Assembly: GCA_937943575.1 (NCBI GenBank)
Contig: CALEAV010000037.1
Coordinates: 1 to 54,569, forward strand
DNA length: 54,569 bases
DNA from: an uncultured bacterium
GTDB taxonomy: Bacteria > Desulfobacterota > Desulfobaccia > Desulfobaccales > 0-14-0-80-60-11
Direction of reading: 5' to 3'
The translations under genes were made by a program, and so were the position numbers. Positions 16,695 through 24,471 of the stretch are shown piece by piece. A model generated the notes under the pieces. The model searched no databases, was not told where the DNA came from, and worked only from the letters and a program-made list of their open reading frames with translations. Each line of letters starts with the position of its first letter. The first letter of the stretch is position 1.

Positions 16695-19055
16695 TTAACC
16701 GTCCAGGTCGCTTTTGAAAAACTGCCGGGGGGACACGGGAGCCTTGGGGGCGGCCGGGACCTCCGTCAGGGTGGCGTCCTCCTCCGGGTAGTATTCCTCG
16801 ATTTCGTCGGCGTCGGCTTCGTCGTCGTGCTCCACCGCCTCCTGCCCGCGGGCCAGGGTGGTGCCGCCCAGGGCCGGGAACTGTTCCGGCGGCCGGCCTT
16901 TGAGGGCTTCCTTCATGTAGGCGATGAAGATGGGGGCCGCCGCCTGGCTGCCCGTCTCTTTGGGCCCCAGGCTGCGCTCCTCGTCCATCCCCACCCACAC
17001 CCCGGTGATGACCGAGGGGGTGAAGCCGATGAACCAGGCGTCCTTGGTCTTGTTGGTGGTGCCGGTCTTGCCGCCCACCGGCCGCCCCAGCACCTTCACC
17101 CGGGTGGCGGTGCCCCGCTCCACCACGCCCACGAGGAGCTGGGTCATGATGTCGGCGCTCTGGGGGGTGAGGGCCTGGCGCATCTGGGGCCGGCCTTCGT
17201 AGAGCACCCGGCCGTCCCGGTCTTCGATGCGCTCAATGAAGAGGGGCTCCACCAGGGCGCCCCGGTTGGGGAAGACCGAATAGGCCCGGGTGAGCTCCAG
17301 CAGGGTCACCTCCGAGGCCCCCAGGGCGGAGGCGTAGTTGGGGTAGATGGGGGAGGTGATGCCCAGTTTTCTGGCCATCTCCAGGGTGGCGTTCACCCCC
17401 AGGCTCATCATCATGCGCACCGCCGGCACATTCCGGGACTTGGCCAGGGCGGTGGCCAGGGTGATGGGGCCGCTGAAGGTGTGGTCGTAGTTCTGGGGCG
17501 ACCACACCTGGCCAGCCCGGCCGCCGGGCAGGGAGAGGGGCTCATCCAGCAGGATGGAGTTGGGGCCGTAGCCCCGCTCCACCGCCGCGGCATAGATGAT
17601 GGGCTTGAAGGCGCTCCCGGGCTGGCGGCGGGCCTGGGTGGCCCGGTTGAAGGTGCTGTCGGTGAAGTCCTTGCCGCCCAACAGGGTGCGCACCTTGCCG
17701 GTCTCCAGCTCCATGGACAGCAGGGCCGCCTGCACCAACGGCGCCGGCTCCAGCGCCGCCCGCCAGAGCTTCTGGGCCTTGTCCTCCTCCAGCAGCCTCA
17801 CCGCCACCACGTCCCCCGGCCGGAAGCCCGAAGGGGCGGCCGGGGTTCGGCCATCCGGGCGCACCAGCACCGCCCCGTAGCTCCCCAGCTTCAGGTGCAC
17901 CTGGCCGGTCCGGCGGTCCAGGTGGGTCACCAGGGCGTTGACCAGCTGGCCTTTTCTGGGGGGATACTTCTGATAGTAGCGCTCCAGGCGCTGCTGATAG
18001 GCCAGGCGCTCCCTGCCCTGCACGTGGCGCAGCGGGCCGCGGTAGCCGTTGCGGCGCACCAGCCCCTCAATGCCCTCCCGGATGGCCTGCTGGCCGAGGC
18101 GGTGCAGGTCCACATCCGCGGTGGTGTAGACCCGCAGGCCCAGATTCAGGACCCGGTCCCGGCCGAAGCGTTCCTCCAGCAGGCCCCGCACATGCTCGGT
18201 GAAATAGCCGCACTCCTTGATCCAGCCCGGCCGCTGGGGTTTGAGCCGGATCTCCTGGCGCAGGGCGGCCTGGGCCTCCTCCTGGCTGATGAAGCCCACC
18301 TCGGCCATGCGCTTCAGCACATAGGCCTGGCGCTCTTTGGCGTGGCGGGGGTTCATGTAGGGGGAGTAGCGGCTGGGGGCCTTGGGAATGCCCGCCAGGA
18401 GGGCCGCCTCCGCCAGGGTGAGGTCCTCCACATGCTTGGAGAAGTATTCCTGGGCTGCGGCCTCCACTCCATAGGCGCCGTGCCCCAGAAAGATCTGGTT
18501 GAGGTAGAGCTCCAGGATCTCCTCTTTGGTGAGGTAGTTGTCAATGCGGTAGGCCAGCACCGCCTCCTTGATCTTGCGGCCGAAGCTCTTTTCCGAAGTG
18601 AGGAGGATGCGCTTCACCAGCTGCTGGGTGATGGTGCTCCCCCCCTGGACGATCTCCCCGGCCTCCAGATTGCGGAAGAAGGCCCGGATGATGCCGAAGA
18701 TGTCCACCCCGGGGTGTTCGAAGAACCGGGCGTCCTCGGCGGCCACAAAGGCCAGGATGAGGTGCCGGGGCAGGCGGCTGTAGGGCACCTCAATGCGCCG
18801 CTCGGCGTAGAACTCCCCCATCTGGCGCCCGTCCCGGGCGTAGATGCGGGTCACCACCGGGGGGCGGTACTCCTTGATGGAGGAAATCTCCGGCAGGTTC
18901 TGGAGATGGTAATAATAGACATACCCCCCCACCCCGAGCCCGCCCAGGAGGCCGGCGGCGATAAGGCCGTAGAAAATGGCCCCCAGCCAGCGGGCCCGGC
19001 GGCGGCGCTGGCGGAATTTTTCCACCCGCGGCAGGTTGGGGCGTGAAAACGGCAT
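16695..19055 (-). CDS. Class A penicillin-binding protein (PBP1A family)
   Basis: Bifunctional peptidoglycan synthase anchored in the inner membrane. A basic N-terminus precedes a membrane segment at about 24-48. The glycosyltransferase 51 domain has catalytic Glu107 in AAEDARFFEHPGVD, GGSTITQQLVK at 138-148 and LYLNQIFLGHGAYG near 183. The transpeptidase domain has SxxK at S481/K484, SRN at 540-542 and KTGTT from K663. An OB-like insert lies between the two. The tail from about 730 is acidic (DEADADEIEEYYPEEDA). 786 aa is normal. GGGAGG precedes ATG 19055. Confidence 0.94.
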   Translation of the reverse strand: MPFSRPNLPRVEKFRQRRRRARWLGAIFYGLIAAGLLGGLGVGGYVYYYHLQNLPEISSIKEYRPPVVTRIYARDGRQMGEFYAERRIEVPYSRLPRHLILAFVAAEDARFFEHPGVDIFGIIRAFFRNLEAGEIVQGGSTITQQLVKRILLTSEKSFGRKIKEAVLAYRIDNYLTKEEILELYLNQIFLGHGAYGVEAAAQEYFSKHVEDLTLAEAALLAGIPKAPSRYSPYMNPRHAKERQAYVLKRMAEVGFISQEEAQAALRQEIRLKPQRPGWIKECGYFTEHVRGLLEERFGRDRVLNLGLRVYTTADVDLHRLGQQAIREGIEGLVRRNGYRGPLRHVQGRERLAYQQRLERYYQKYPPRKGQLVNALVTHLDRRTGQVHLKLGSYGAVLVRPDGRTPAAPSGFRPGDVVAVRLLEEDKAQKLWRAALEPAPLVQAALLSMELETGKVRTLLGGKDFTDSTFNRATQARRQPGSAFKPIIYAAAVERGYGPNSILLDEPLSLPGGRAGQVWSPQNYDHTFSGPITLATALAKSRNVPAVRMMMSLGVNATLEMARKLGITSPIYPNYASALGASEVTLLELTRAYSVFPNRGALVEPLFIERIEDRDGRVLYEGRPQMRQALTPQSADIMTQLLVGVVERGTATRVKVLGRPVGGKTGTTNKTKDAWFIGFTPSVITGVWVGMDEERSLGPKETGSQAAAPIFIAYMKEALKGRPPEQFPALGGTTLARGQEAVEHDDEADADEIEEYYPEEDATLTEVPAAPKAPVSPRQFFKSDLDG

Positions 19056-19156
19056 GGCTGAACAACCTCCCCAGAGGCGACGGCCGGAAACCGAAAAGGG
19101 AGGGCCCGGCTGGCGCGGCCCGCCCCTTTGTGGATCTCACCCCTGGGCCGACGCGG

Positions 19157-19507
19157 TCAGAAGGTGATGATGGTGCAGCCCCGGTCCAGGAAGCCGCCCA
19201 TGCCGGCGTGGCCCTGCATGTCGGCCAGCAAAGGCAGGCCCTGGGCCTCGGCGGCGGCCAGGGTCCCGAGCTTGGCGGCGCAGGCCCGGCAGACCCCCGC
19301 CACCAGGCCCTTTTCCCGGGCCTGGGCCCACAGGGGGGCCAGGGGGCTGCCCGCCTCCGTGAACCTGGGGACCAGCCCACAGGCGGCCCCCTCCACCACC
19401 ACCTGCACCTCATGGCCCCGGGCCGCCAGGTCCAGGGCGTTCAGGAGCACATGCACAAAGCACATGGCTTCGCCGTTGAAGGCGAACAGCGCATATCTGC
19501 CGGCCAT
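19157..19507 (-). CDS. DsrE-family protein
   Basis: A 116-aa cytoplasmic protein with a DsrE/DsrF-like alpha/beta fold: N-terminal YALFAFNGEAMCFVHVLLNAL, a conserved cysteine pair VCRACAAKLG in the position where DsrE-like sulfur carriers have their active Cys, and a C-terminal GHAGMGGFLDRGCTIITF. Family members bind or transfer sulfur or act as redox partners. It follows the 85-aa gene by 37 bases. A role in sulfur relay is plausible in this organism but not demonstrated by sequence. Confidence 0.7.
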   Translation of the reverse strand: MAGRYALFAFNGEAMCFVHVLLNALDLAARGHEVQVVVEGAACGLVPRFTEAGSPLAPLWAQAREKGLVAGVCRACAAKLGTLAAAEAQGLPLLADMQGHAGMGGFLDRGCTIITF

Positions 19508-19544
19508 GGTTCCCCCTGGTCCTTTGAGGCGAAATCCCCGGGGT

Positions 19545-19802
19545 TTATTTCTCCTGGGCCTCGAAATTCTTGATGAACTGGCCGATCTGCACCCCGAGGT
19601 AGACGCACTTCTGCCCCTCCATGCAGGCGTCGGCGTCCGCCTTCTCCAGGTGGGTGGTGAGTTCGTGATGGTCCTTCTTGAAATGCACAATGTAGGCGTT
19701 TTTGGCCTCGTCGAAGGTGACGCTGCAGACGATGCCGTGCCGGACGATTTCCGGATACATCTCTTCGATCTTGTTTTTCAGACCCATCAGCGTGTAGCCC
19801 AT
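19545..19802 (-). CDS. Uncharacterised 85-aa protein upstream of the DsrE-like gene
   Basis: A strong ribosome site (GAGGAGG, 6 bases before ATG 19802) supports expression. The protein has three Cys (in HGIVCSVTF, DADACMEGQKC) and a mixed alpha/beta pattern, with no signal peptide or membrane span. It forms a two-gene unit with the DsrE-family gene behind a TATAAT-type promoter, so the two may share a role. No family is recognised. Confidence 0.65.
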   Translation of the reverse strand: MGYTLMGLKNKIEEMYPEIVRHGIVCSVTFDEAKNAYIVHFKKDHHELTTHLEKADADACMEGQKCVYLGVQIGQFIKNFEAQEK

Positions 19803-20111
19803 GTCCGCCTCCTCTGCAGGATGCGCCGGCGGCCCGGTGGCCCCGCCGGCTCAGGCCCGCCCCCGGGGCGCCTTCGGGGCGTGACCCTGCGCCCGGGTGG
19901 GGGCTTGGGGTCCGGTGCAGGAGTCCAAGCCCCCGCCTTGGCCCCCCACCTCGTTGTCTATTATACCCCCCCGGGGGCGGCTTTGGTAAGGCGCCGGGAC
20001 AATTTCCCCCGGCCCGGTGGGAACCCGGGGGATGCCTGTCAATTCCAAGTTAACGTGGGAACCGCCCCCCTGCAAGGCAGCCCGGGAATTTTCCCCAGCC
20101 GCCCGGGGGGC
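19803..20111. other. Intergenic region between cdd and the DsrE-like pair
   Basis: No gene seen. It holds the minus-strand promoter at 19960-19989, a long GC-rich leader of about 150 bases with several short inverted repeats (for example GGGGCGCCTTCGGGGCG), and the tail region of cdd. Confidence 0.5.
19960..19989 (-). promoter_or_regulatory. Sigma-70-like promoter with perfect TATAAT
   Basis: Minus strand: TTACCA (19984-19989), an 18-base G-rich spacer and TATAAT (19960-19965). It drives the 85-aa gene and the DsrE-family gene. The spacer is almost pure C then G, which could affect DNA shape. Confidence 0.55.
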
Positions 20112-20531
20112 TCACCGCGGCCGGAGGTGGAAGCCCTCGGGCAGGAGGTCGGAAAGCCGCCTCTCTTCCAGGCCCTCCTCACCCGGGTAGAGGATGAGGG
20201 CCTGGGGCCCGAATTCCGCCAACACCTGGCGGCAGGCGCCGCAGGGGGGGAAGGGGCCCGGGTGGTGGCTTGCCACGGCCACGGCGACCAGGCGCAAATT
20301 CCCCCCGCCCAGGGTGGCGGCGGCATGGGCCACGGCCACCCGCTCGGCGCACAGGGTGAGGCCATACGAGGCGTTCTCCAGGTTGGCGCCGGAAAAGATC
20401 CGCCCCTCGGCGGTGAGCACCGCCGCCCCCACCCGGATGCCGGAATAGGGGGCATAGGCTTTGGTTAGCGCAGAGGTGGCGGCCTGAAGGAGCCGGCGGC
20501 GTTTTGCCGCTGTCATGGAGGCCTCGTGCAT
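20112..20531 (-). CDS. cdd: Cytidine deaminase
   Basis: Zinc enzyme that deaminates cytidine or deoxycytidine to (deoxy)uridine for pyrimidine salvage. The zinc ligands and catalytic Glu are C61-A-E63 and C97-G-A-C100 (PCGACRQ), and the substrate motif is SGANLENASYG near 47-57. 139 aa is typical of the homotetrameric type. ATG 20531 was chosen; an internal ATG at 20516 is an alternative. A strong terminator upstream isolates it from the mucR gene. Confidence 0.93.
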   Translation of the reverse strand: MHEASMTAAKRRRLLQAATSALTKAYAPYSGIRVGAAVLTAEGRIFSGANLENASYGLTLCAERVAVAHAAATLGGGNLRLVAVAVASHHPGPFPPCGACRQVLAEFGPQALILYPGEEGLEERRLSDLLPEGFHLRPR

Positions 20532-20574
20532 CGGTCCCCCTGGCGACGGTCGGTCCGGGGTGAGGGCGCCGACG

Positions 20575-20604
20575 AAAAAAGAAGAGGGACGGCAAGCCCC
20601 TCTT
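20575..20604 (-). terminator. Rho-independent terminator after the MucR-family gene
   Basis: On the minus strand AAGAGGG (20598-20604) and CCCTCTT (20582-20588) form a stem with an additional G:C opportunity in the loop, followed by a run of six T (20575-20580). It lies about 60 bases beyond the mucR stop and before the cdd start. Confidence 0.85.
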
Positions 20605-20662
20605 CCACTCCGGCGGCGCCTTTATAGGCCCTCCGGATCAGGATCCCCATAGACTGTCCCGT

Positions 20663-21106
20663 TCATTTGGCGGCTTTCCGCCGGGCTGCGCCCTTTTCGC
20701 CCAGGCCCTTCTCTTTGGCCAGCACCCGGCGCTGTTCTGAATACTCCCGGCAGACCAGGGGATATTTCTTGGGGTCCAGGCCGTAACGGCGGAAGTATTC
20801 CTGGGGCGTGAGACCATGGGCCTTGCGGATGTGGGCCTTGAGGGTGCGCATGCGCTTACCGCATTCCAGGCAGACGACAAACTTGTCCTGAACGATCTCC
20901 TCCAGGGGGATGGGGGGTTTCTTGACTTCCTGCGGCATGACCGGCTTCTCCACCGGTGCCACTTCAGCCGGAGCCCCGGCCTCCAGAGAACTGAGGAGGT
21001 GGTACACGTCCCGAATTTCTTCCACCAGTTCTTTAGGAGTAAGTTCACTCATGGAGGCATGGGAGATGACAATCTGGGCCGTCAATTTCAGGATTTCCGT
21101 CGCCAT
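20663..21106 (-). CDS. MucR/Ros-family zinc-finger transcriptional regulator
   Basis: 147-aa DNA-binding protein. The Ros/MucR-type finger is C79-x2-C82-x9-H92-x4-H97, followed by the family sequence GLTPQEYFRRYGL. The N-terminal helical part (MATEILKLTAQIVISH) is the typical MucR oligomerisation segment and a proline-rich linker joins the two. The C-terminus is basic. In alphaproteobacteria MucR proteins silence AT-rich DNA; the role in this lineage is unknown. It has its own strong promoter and terminator. The promoter region, strikingly AT-rich within a GC-rich window, may itself be a target. Confidence 0.88.
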   Translation of the reverse strand: MATEILKLTAQIVISHASMSELTPKELVEEIRDVYHLLSSLEAGAPAEVAPVEKPVMPQEVKKPPIPLEEIVQDKFVVCLECGKRMRTLKAHIRKAHGLTPQEYFRRYGLDPKKYPLVCREYSEQRRVLAKEKGLGEKGAARRKAAK

Positions 21107-21171
21107 GGGATGTGAATCCTTTCAGTGGTTTTTACTGCCGACAGCTAAATCTTCACCCCTTTTTTCAATTT

Positions 21172-21200
21172 ATATAATGAGGAGAGATTATTTTTGTCAA
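21172..21200 (-). promoter_or_regulatory. Strong sigma-70 promoter for the MucR-family gene
   Basis: Minus strand TTGACA (21195-21200), exactly 17 bases, then TTATAT (21172-21177). The -35 is a perfect match. Predicted transcription start is about 60 bases before the ATG at 21106. The surrounding 100 bases are unusually AT-rich. Confidence 0.75.
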
Positions 21201-21256
21201 GACAATTTTTGACATTTTTATTTTTTCACCAAGGTCAGTTATGTCATATCTTGACA
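21194..21256. repeat. Cluster of TGTCA/TGACA inverted half-sites over the mucR promoter
   Basis: TTGTCAAGACAA (21194-21205) is a palindrome covering the -35. TGTCAA (21195-21200) and TTGACA (21209-21214) form an inverted pair 8 bases apart. TGTCA-N5-TGACA (21242-21256) is a further inverted pair at the end of the crp-like gene. The grouping suggests an operator for a dimeric regulator such as the neighbouring Crp/Fnr protein, or autoregulation by MucR. Confidence 0.4.
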
Positions 21257-21942
21257 CCCCGGGCGATGTTCTCCAGCAGATGGGGATCCTTGATGGTGAT
21301 GCGGCCCTTTTCTTCGCTGATGACACCCAGAGCCTTGAGACGGGTCAGGGTGCGGGAGAGCGTTTCGCTAATGGTTCCCAGATAGGAGGCCAGGTGAGTT
21401 TTGGAGATATTCAGTTCAATCACCAGGTCCGGGGCCACCTCACCGTGAATTTCCCGGCATTTCTCCAGGATGAAGCGGGCCAGTCGGGCGGAGACCTCTT
21501 TTAGGGACAGATCCTCCAATTGCCGGGTCAGGTGGTAGAGGAGGCGGCTCATGGTGGCCAGCATGTTCCGGGCCAGGCGGGGGGAGGAGGTGAGGAGGGC
21601 CAGAAACGGTCCTTTGGGGAAGTAGAGGGTGCGGCTGTCGCTCAAGGCCACCGCGGTGGCGGGGTAGACATCCTCCGCCAGCACCGCGGCCTCGCCGAAG
21701 GTCTCCCCCGGGCCCACCAGGCGCAGGATGTACTCCTTGCCGTCCGGGGAGCTCTTCATCAGCTTGACCTGACCCGCCAGCAGGATGAAAAAACCCGCGG
21801 CCTCCCGGCCCTCCCAGAAGATGATGGCGTCCTTGGGGAAATCCCGGTGAAGGGCCAGCCTGGCCAGCGCCGCCAGGTCCTCCTCGGTCAGGCCGGAAAA
21901 CAGGTAGATCCGCCGCAAGATCCCCGCCTTGTCCTCTGCCAT
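21244..21942 (-). CDS. Crp/Fnr-family transcriptional regulator
   Basis: 232 aa. An N-terminal cyclic-nucleotide-binding-type beta barrel (about 1-120) is followed by a long dimer helix and a winged helix-turn-helix. The recognition helix GTISETLSRTL has the E-x-x-S-R pattern of the FNR branch. FNR's N-terminal cysteines are absent, and the cAMP-contacting Arg-Ser pair of Crp is replaced (DVYPATAVAL), so neither an Fe-S cluster nor classical cAMP binding is supported. HcpR-like or haem-binding regulators of sulfate reducers are an alternative. It lies upstream of and on the same strand as the MucR gene. Confidence 0.87.
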   Translation of the reverse strand: MAEDKAGILRRIYLFSGLTEEDLAALARLALHRDFPKDAIIFWEGREAAGFFILLAGQVKLMKSSPDGKEYILRLVGPGETFGEAAVLAEDVYPATAVALSDSRTLYFPKGPFLALLTSSPRLARNMLATMSRLLYHLTRQLEDLSLKEVSARLARFILEKCREIHGEVAPDLVIELNISKTHLASYLGTISETLSRTLTRLKALGVISEEKGRITIKDPHLLENIARGVKI

Positions 21943-22115
21943 CGTCCTGTCCTTTCCGGGATGAGAAGGGGTGCATTGCGATTGTGGCAGAGAACCTGGC
22001 CGGACGGAAGAGTGGAGGAGGAGGCGGAAACTTTTTCGATTTGACCGTGCGGCCGGCTTTCTGCTAAGGTGCGCCCAAAGAGGCTGTGAATATGCGTGGC
22101 CGGAGGGCAGCGGGA

Positions 22116-23267
22116 ATGAAATGTGTGAGGATGGGTGCCGGGGTCATGGCACTCCTGTGGTGCCTGGCAGCCCTGGGGGGGTGTCCCCGGCCGGAGGCCA
22201 CCGAGGTGCGGCTGGGGGTCAACGCCGAGCTCACCGGCAGCAAGCCGGCGGTGGGAGCCTCCTGCAGGAACGCCGCCGAACTTCTGGCCGCCCAGGTCAA
22301 TCAGGCCGGCGGCATCAGGCTGGGGGACAAGGCCTACCAACTGACCCTCTTCATTGAGGACAACGAGGACAAGGCGGAATCCGCCGCCGCCGCGGCCCAG
22401 AAGCTCATCACCCAAAACGGGGTGGTGGCGGTCATCGGCCCCAACGCCTCCGGGAACGCCATCCCCGCCGCCCGCATCTGCGAGGATGCCAAGACCCCCA
22501 TGGTCTCCCCCTGGTCCACCAACCCCAAGACCACCGAGGGCAAGCAGTATGTCTTCCGGGCCTGCTTCATCGACGACTTTCAGGGGCAGGTGATGGCCAA
22601 GTTCGCCCGGGAGAACCTCAAAGCGGAGACCGCCGCGGTGCTCTATGATGTGGCCTCGGAATACAACAAGGGCATCGCCGAATTTTTCAAAAAATTCTTT
22701 GAAGCGGCCGGGGGCCGGGTGGTGGCCTTTGAATCCTACACCAAGGGGGACATGGATTTCTCCTCCCAGCTCACCAAGATCAAGGGGGCCAACCCCCAGG
22801 TGCTCTTCCTCCCCAACTACTACAACGAAGTGCCCCTGCAGGTGCAGCAGGCCCGGCGGCTGGGCCTCACCTGCCCCATCATCGGCTCCGACTCCTGGGG
22901 GAGCGAGGAGCTCCTGAAGCTGGGCGGCCCGGACCTGGAGGGAACCTTCTTCAGCACCCACTATGCCCCCGACATCGCCACGGAGAAGGCCCGGAAATTC
23001 ATCCGGGACTACCAGGAGCGTTACGGCAAGACCCCCGATGACGTGGCGGCCCTGACCTACGACGCCGGCAGCCTGATCCTGGCGGCCCTGGCCCAGGCCG
23101 GGGCGCCGGACCGCCAGAAGCTCCGGGACGCCCTGGCCGCCATCCGGGAATTCGAGGGCGTCACCGGCAAGATGAGCTTCAAAGACACCGGCGACCCGGT
23201 GAAGAGCGCCGTCATCCTCCAGATCAAGAACGGCAGATTCACCTACCACGCCAGCGTGGCGCCGTAA
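22116..23267 (+). CDS. Branched-chain amino acid ABC transporter substrate-binding lipoprotein (LivK-like)
   Basis: Periplasmic binding protein type I that captures the amino acid ligand for the Liv importer. A lipoprotein signal peptide ends in the lipobox LAALGGC, so it should be tethered to a membrane by the acylated Cys. The mature part has VRLGVNAELTG, the ligand-loop GPNASGNAIPAARI and SPWSTNPKTTEG, typical of Leu/Ile/Val-binding proteins. ATG 22116 has GGAGG 9 bases upstream and gives 383 aa. A TTGACC at 22041 may be part of its promoter. It is followed by livH. Confidence 0.9.
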   Translation: MKCVRMGAGVMALLWCLAALGGCPRPEATEVRLGVNAELTGSKPAVGASCRNAAELLAAQVNQAGGIRLGDKAYQLTLFIEDNEDKAESAAAAAQKLITQNGVVAVIGPNASGNAIPAARICEDAKTPMVSPWSTNPKTTEGKQYVFRACFIDDFQGQVMAKFARENLKAETAAVLYDVASEYNKGIAEFFKKFFEAAGGRVVAFESYTKGDMDFSSQLTKIKGANPQVLFLPNYYNEVPLQVQQARRLGLTCPIIGSDSWGSEELLKLGGPDLEGTFFSTHYAPDIATEKARKFIRDYQERYGKTPDDVAALTYDAGSLILAALAQAGAPDRQKLRDALAAIREFEGVTGKMSFKDTGDPVKSAVILQIKNGRFTYHASVAP

Positions 23268-23381
23268 AACAGGGGAGCGGGGGGCCGGGGCTCACGCCCC
23301 TGGCCCCAGTCCCCCCCCATCCCCGGGGGAGGGACAGGGCCGGAGCTGATCGCCTTCGCCCCCGACCATGGCCACCCCGCC

Positions 23382-24293
23382 ATGATCGGAACCCTGGCCC
23401 AGCATGTCCTCAATGCGGTGCAGTTGGGGAGCGTCTATGCCCTCATCGCCCTGGGCTACACCATGGTGTATGGCGTCCTCACCATGATCAACTTCGCCCA
23501 CGGCGACATCTTCATGGTGGGGGCCTACCTCAGTCTGGCCGGGGCGCTCTTTCTCCTGGGGCTGCCGTCCCAGCTGCCGCCGCTATTGGTGTTCCTGGGC
23601 GCCCTCACCTTCAGCATGACCCTGACGGCGCTTTTGGGGGTGCTGATTGAACGGCTGGCCTACCGGCCGCTCAGGGGGGCGCCCCGGGTGTCCGCGGTGA
23701 TCACCGCCCTGGGGGTGGGGCTGTTTCTGGAAAATTTCACCCTGGCCATGCTGGGTCCGGAACCGCGGCAGTTTCCCGCCCTCATTCCCCCCACCGTGCT
23801 GCAGCTGGGGGGCCTGGCCGTCACCCCCCTTAACCTCCTCATCATCCTTGTGGCCGTGGCCATCATGGTCTTTTTGGATCTCCTGGTCAGACGCACCCTG
23901 CTGGGCATGGCCATGCGGGCCATCTCCTACAACCGGGCGCTGGTACCCCTGATGGGGGTGCCGGTGGACCGGGTCATCTCCCTCACCTTTGCTTTGGGCT
24001 CCGCCATCGCCGCCGCCGGGGGCCTGACGTACGGGCTGGCCTATCCGGTCCTGGACCCCTATATGGGCATCCGCATCGGCTGGTGGGCCTTCATCGCCGC
24101 GGTGGTGGGCGGCATCGGCAACATCCGGGGGGCCATGCTGGGGGGCTACATCCTGGGGCTGGTGGAGATCTTCACCCCGGTCGTCCTGCCCTCCTCCACC
24201 TACCGGGATTTCGTTGCCTTTTCCCTGCTCCTGGTGCTGTTGATCTTCCGGCCCACGGGTTTGCTGGGCCGGCCCCTGTTTGAGCGGGTCTGA
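23382..24293 (+). CDS. livH: Branched-chain amino acid ABC transporter permease LivH
   Basis: Inner-membrane permease of 303 aa with eight or more hydrophobic segments. It carries the LivH patterns SVYALIALGYTMVYGVLTMI and NFAHGDIFMVGAY near the N-terminus and WWAFIAAVVGGIGNIRGAMLGG in the ATPase-contacting loop. It lies 114 bases after livK. Its heterodimer partner LivM and both ATPases are encoded at 3276-5835 in the opposite orientation, so the transporter is assembled from two loci. Confidence 0.94.
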   Translation: MIGTLAQHVLNAVQLGSVYALIALGYTMVYGVLTMINFAHGDIFMVGAYLSLAGALFLLGLPSQLPPLLVFLGALTFSMTLTALLGVLIERLAYRPLRGAPRVSAVITALGVGLFLENFTLAMLGPEPRQFPALIPPTVLQLGGLAVTPLNLLIILVAVAIMVFLDLLVRRTLLGMAMRAISYNRALVPLMGVPVDRVISLTFALGSAIAAAGGLTYGLAYPVLDPYMGIRIGWWAFIAAVVGGIGNIRGAMLGGYILGLVEIFTPVVLPSSTYRDFVAFSLLLVLLIFRPTGLLGRPLFERV

Positions 24294-24471
24294 GCCCCAC
24301 AACCACGGCCGGGCTCACCGGAAAAGGGCAAAAATTATCCCCTTCCCTTCTGCCGCCGATAAAGGGAATGAGGCAGGGCGGACGCGCTTGGAGGGAAGGG
24401 CCACGGCCAGGAGGCGGGAGGTCCCCCGGCTGGCGACCGCCCCACCATGAGGGAGAAAAGGAGTGACAGCT

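Noticed and set aside
16827-19046. A 739-codon plus-strand frame
   Set aside because: Antisense to the class A penicillin-binding protein; no motifs.
21244-21942. Direct cAMP link from the half-ferritin cyclase to this Crp/Fnr protein
   Set aside because: The Arg-Ser pair needed for cAMP phosphate binding in Crp is replaced by Pro-Ala-Thr-type residues, so a direct cAMP response is not supported. The link is kept only as a question.
24294-24471. Possible riboswitch in the AT-containing leader before the secreted peptidase
   Set aside because: No match to c-di-GMP, cobalamin, glycine or other riboswitch cores that I can recognise, and no terminator/antiterminator pair.
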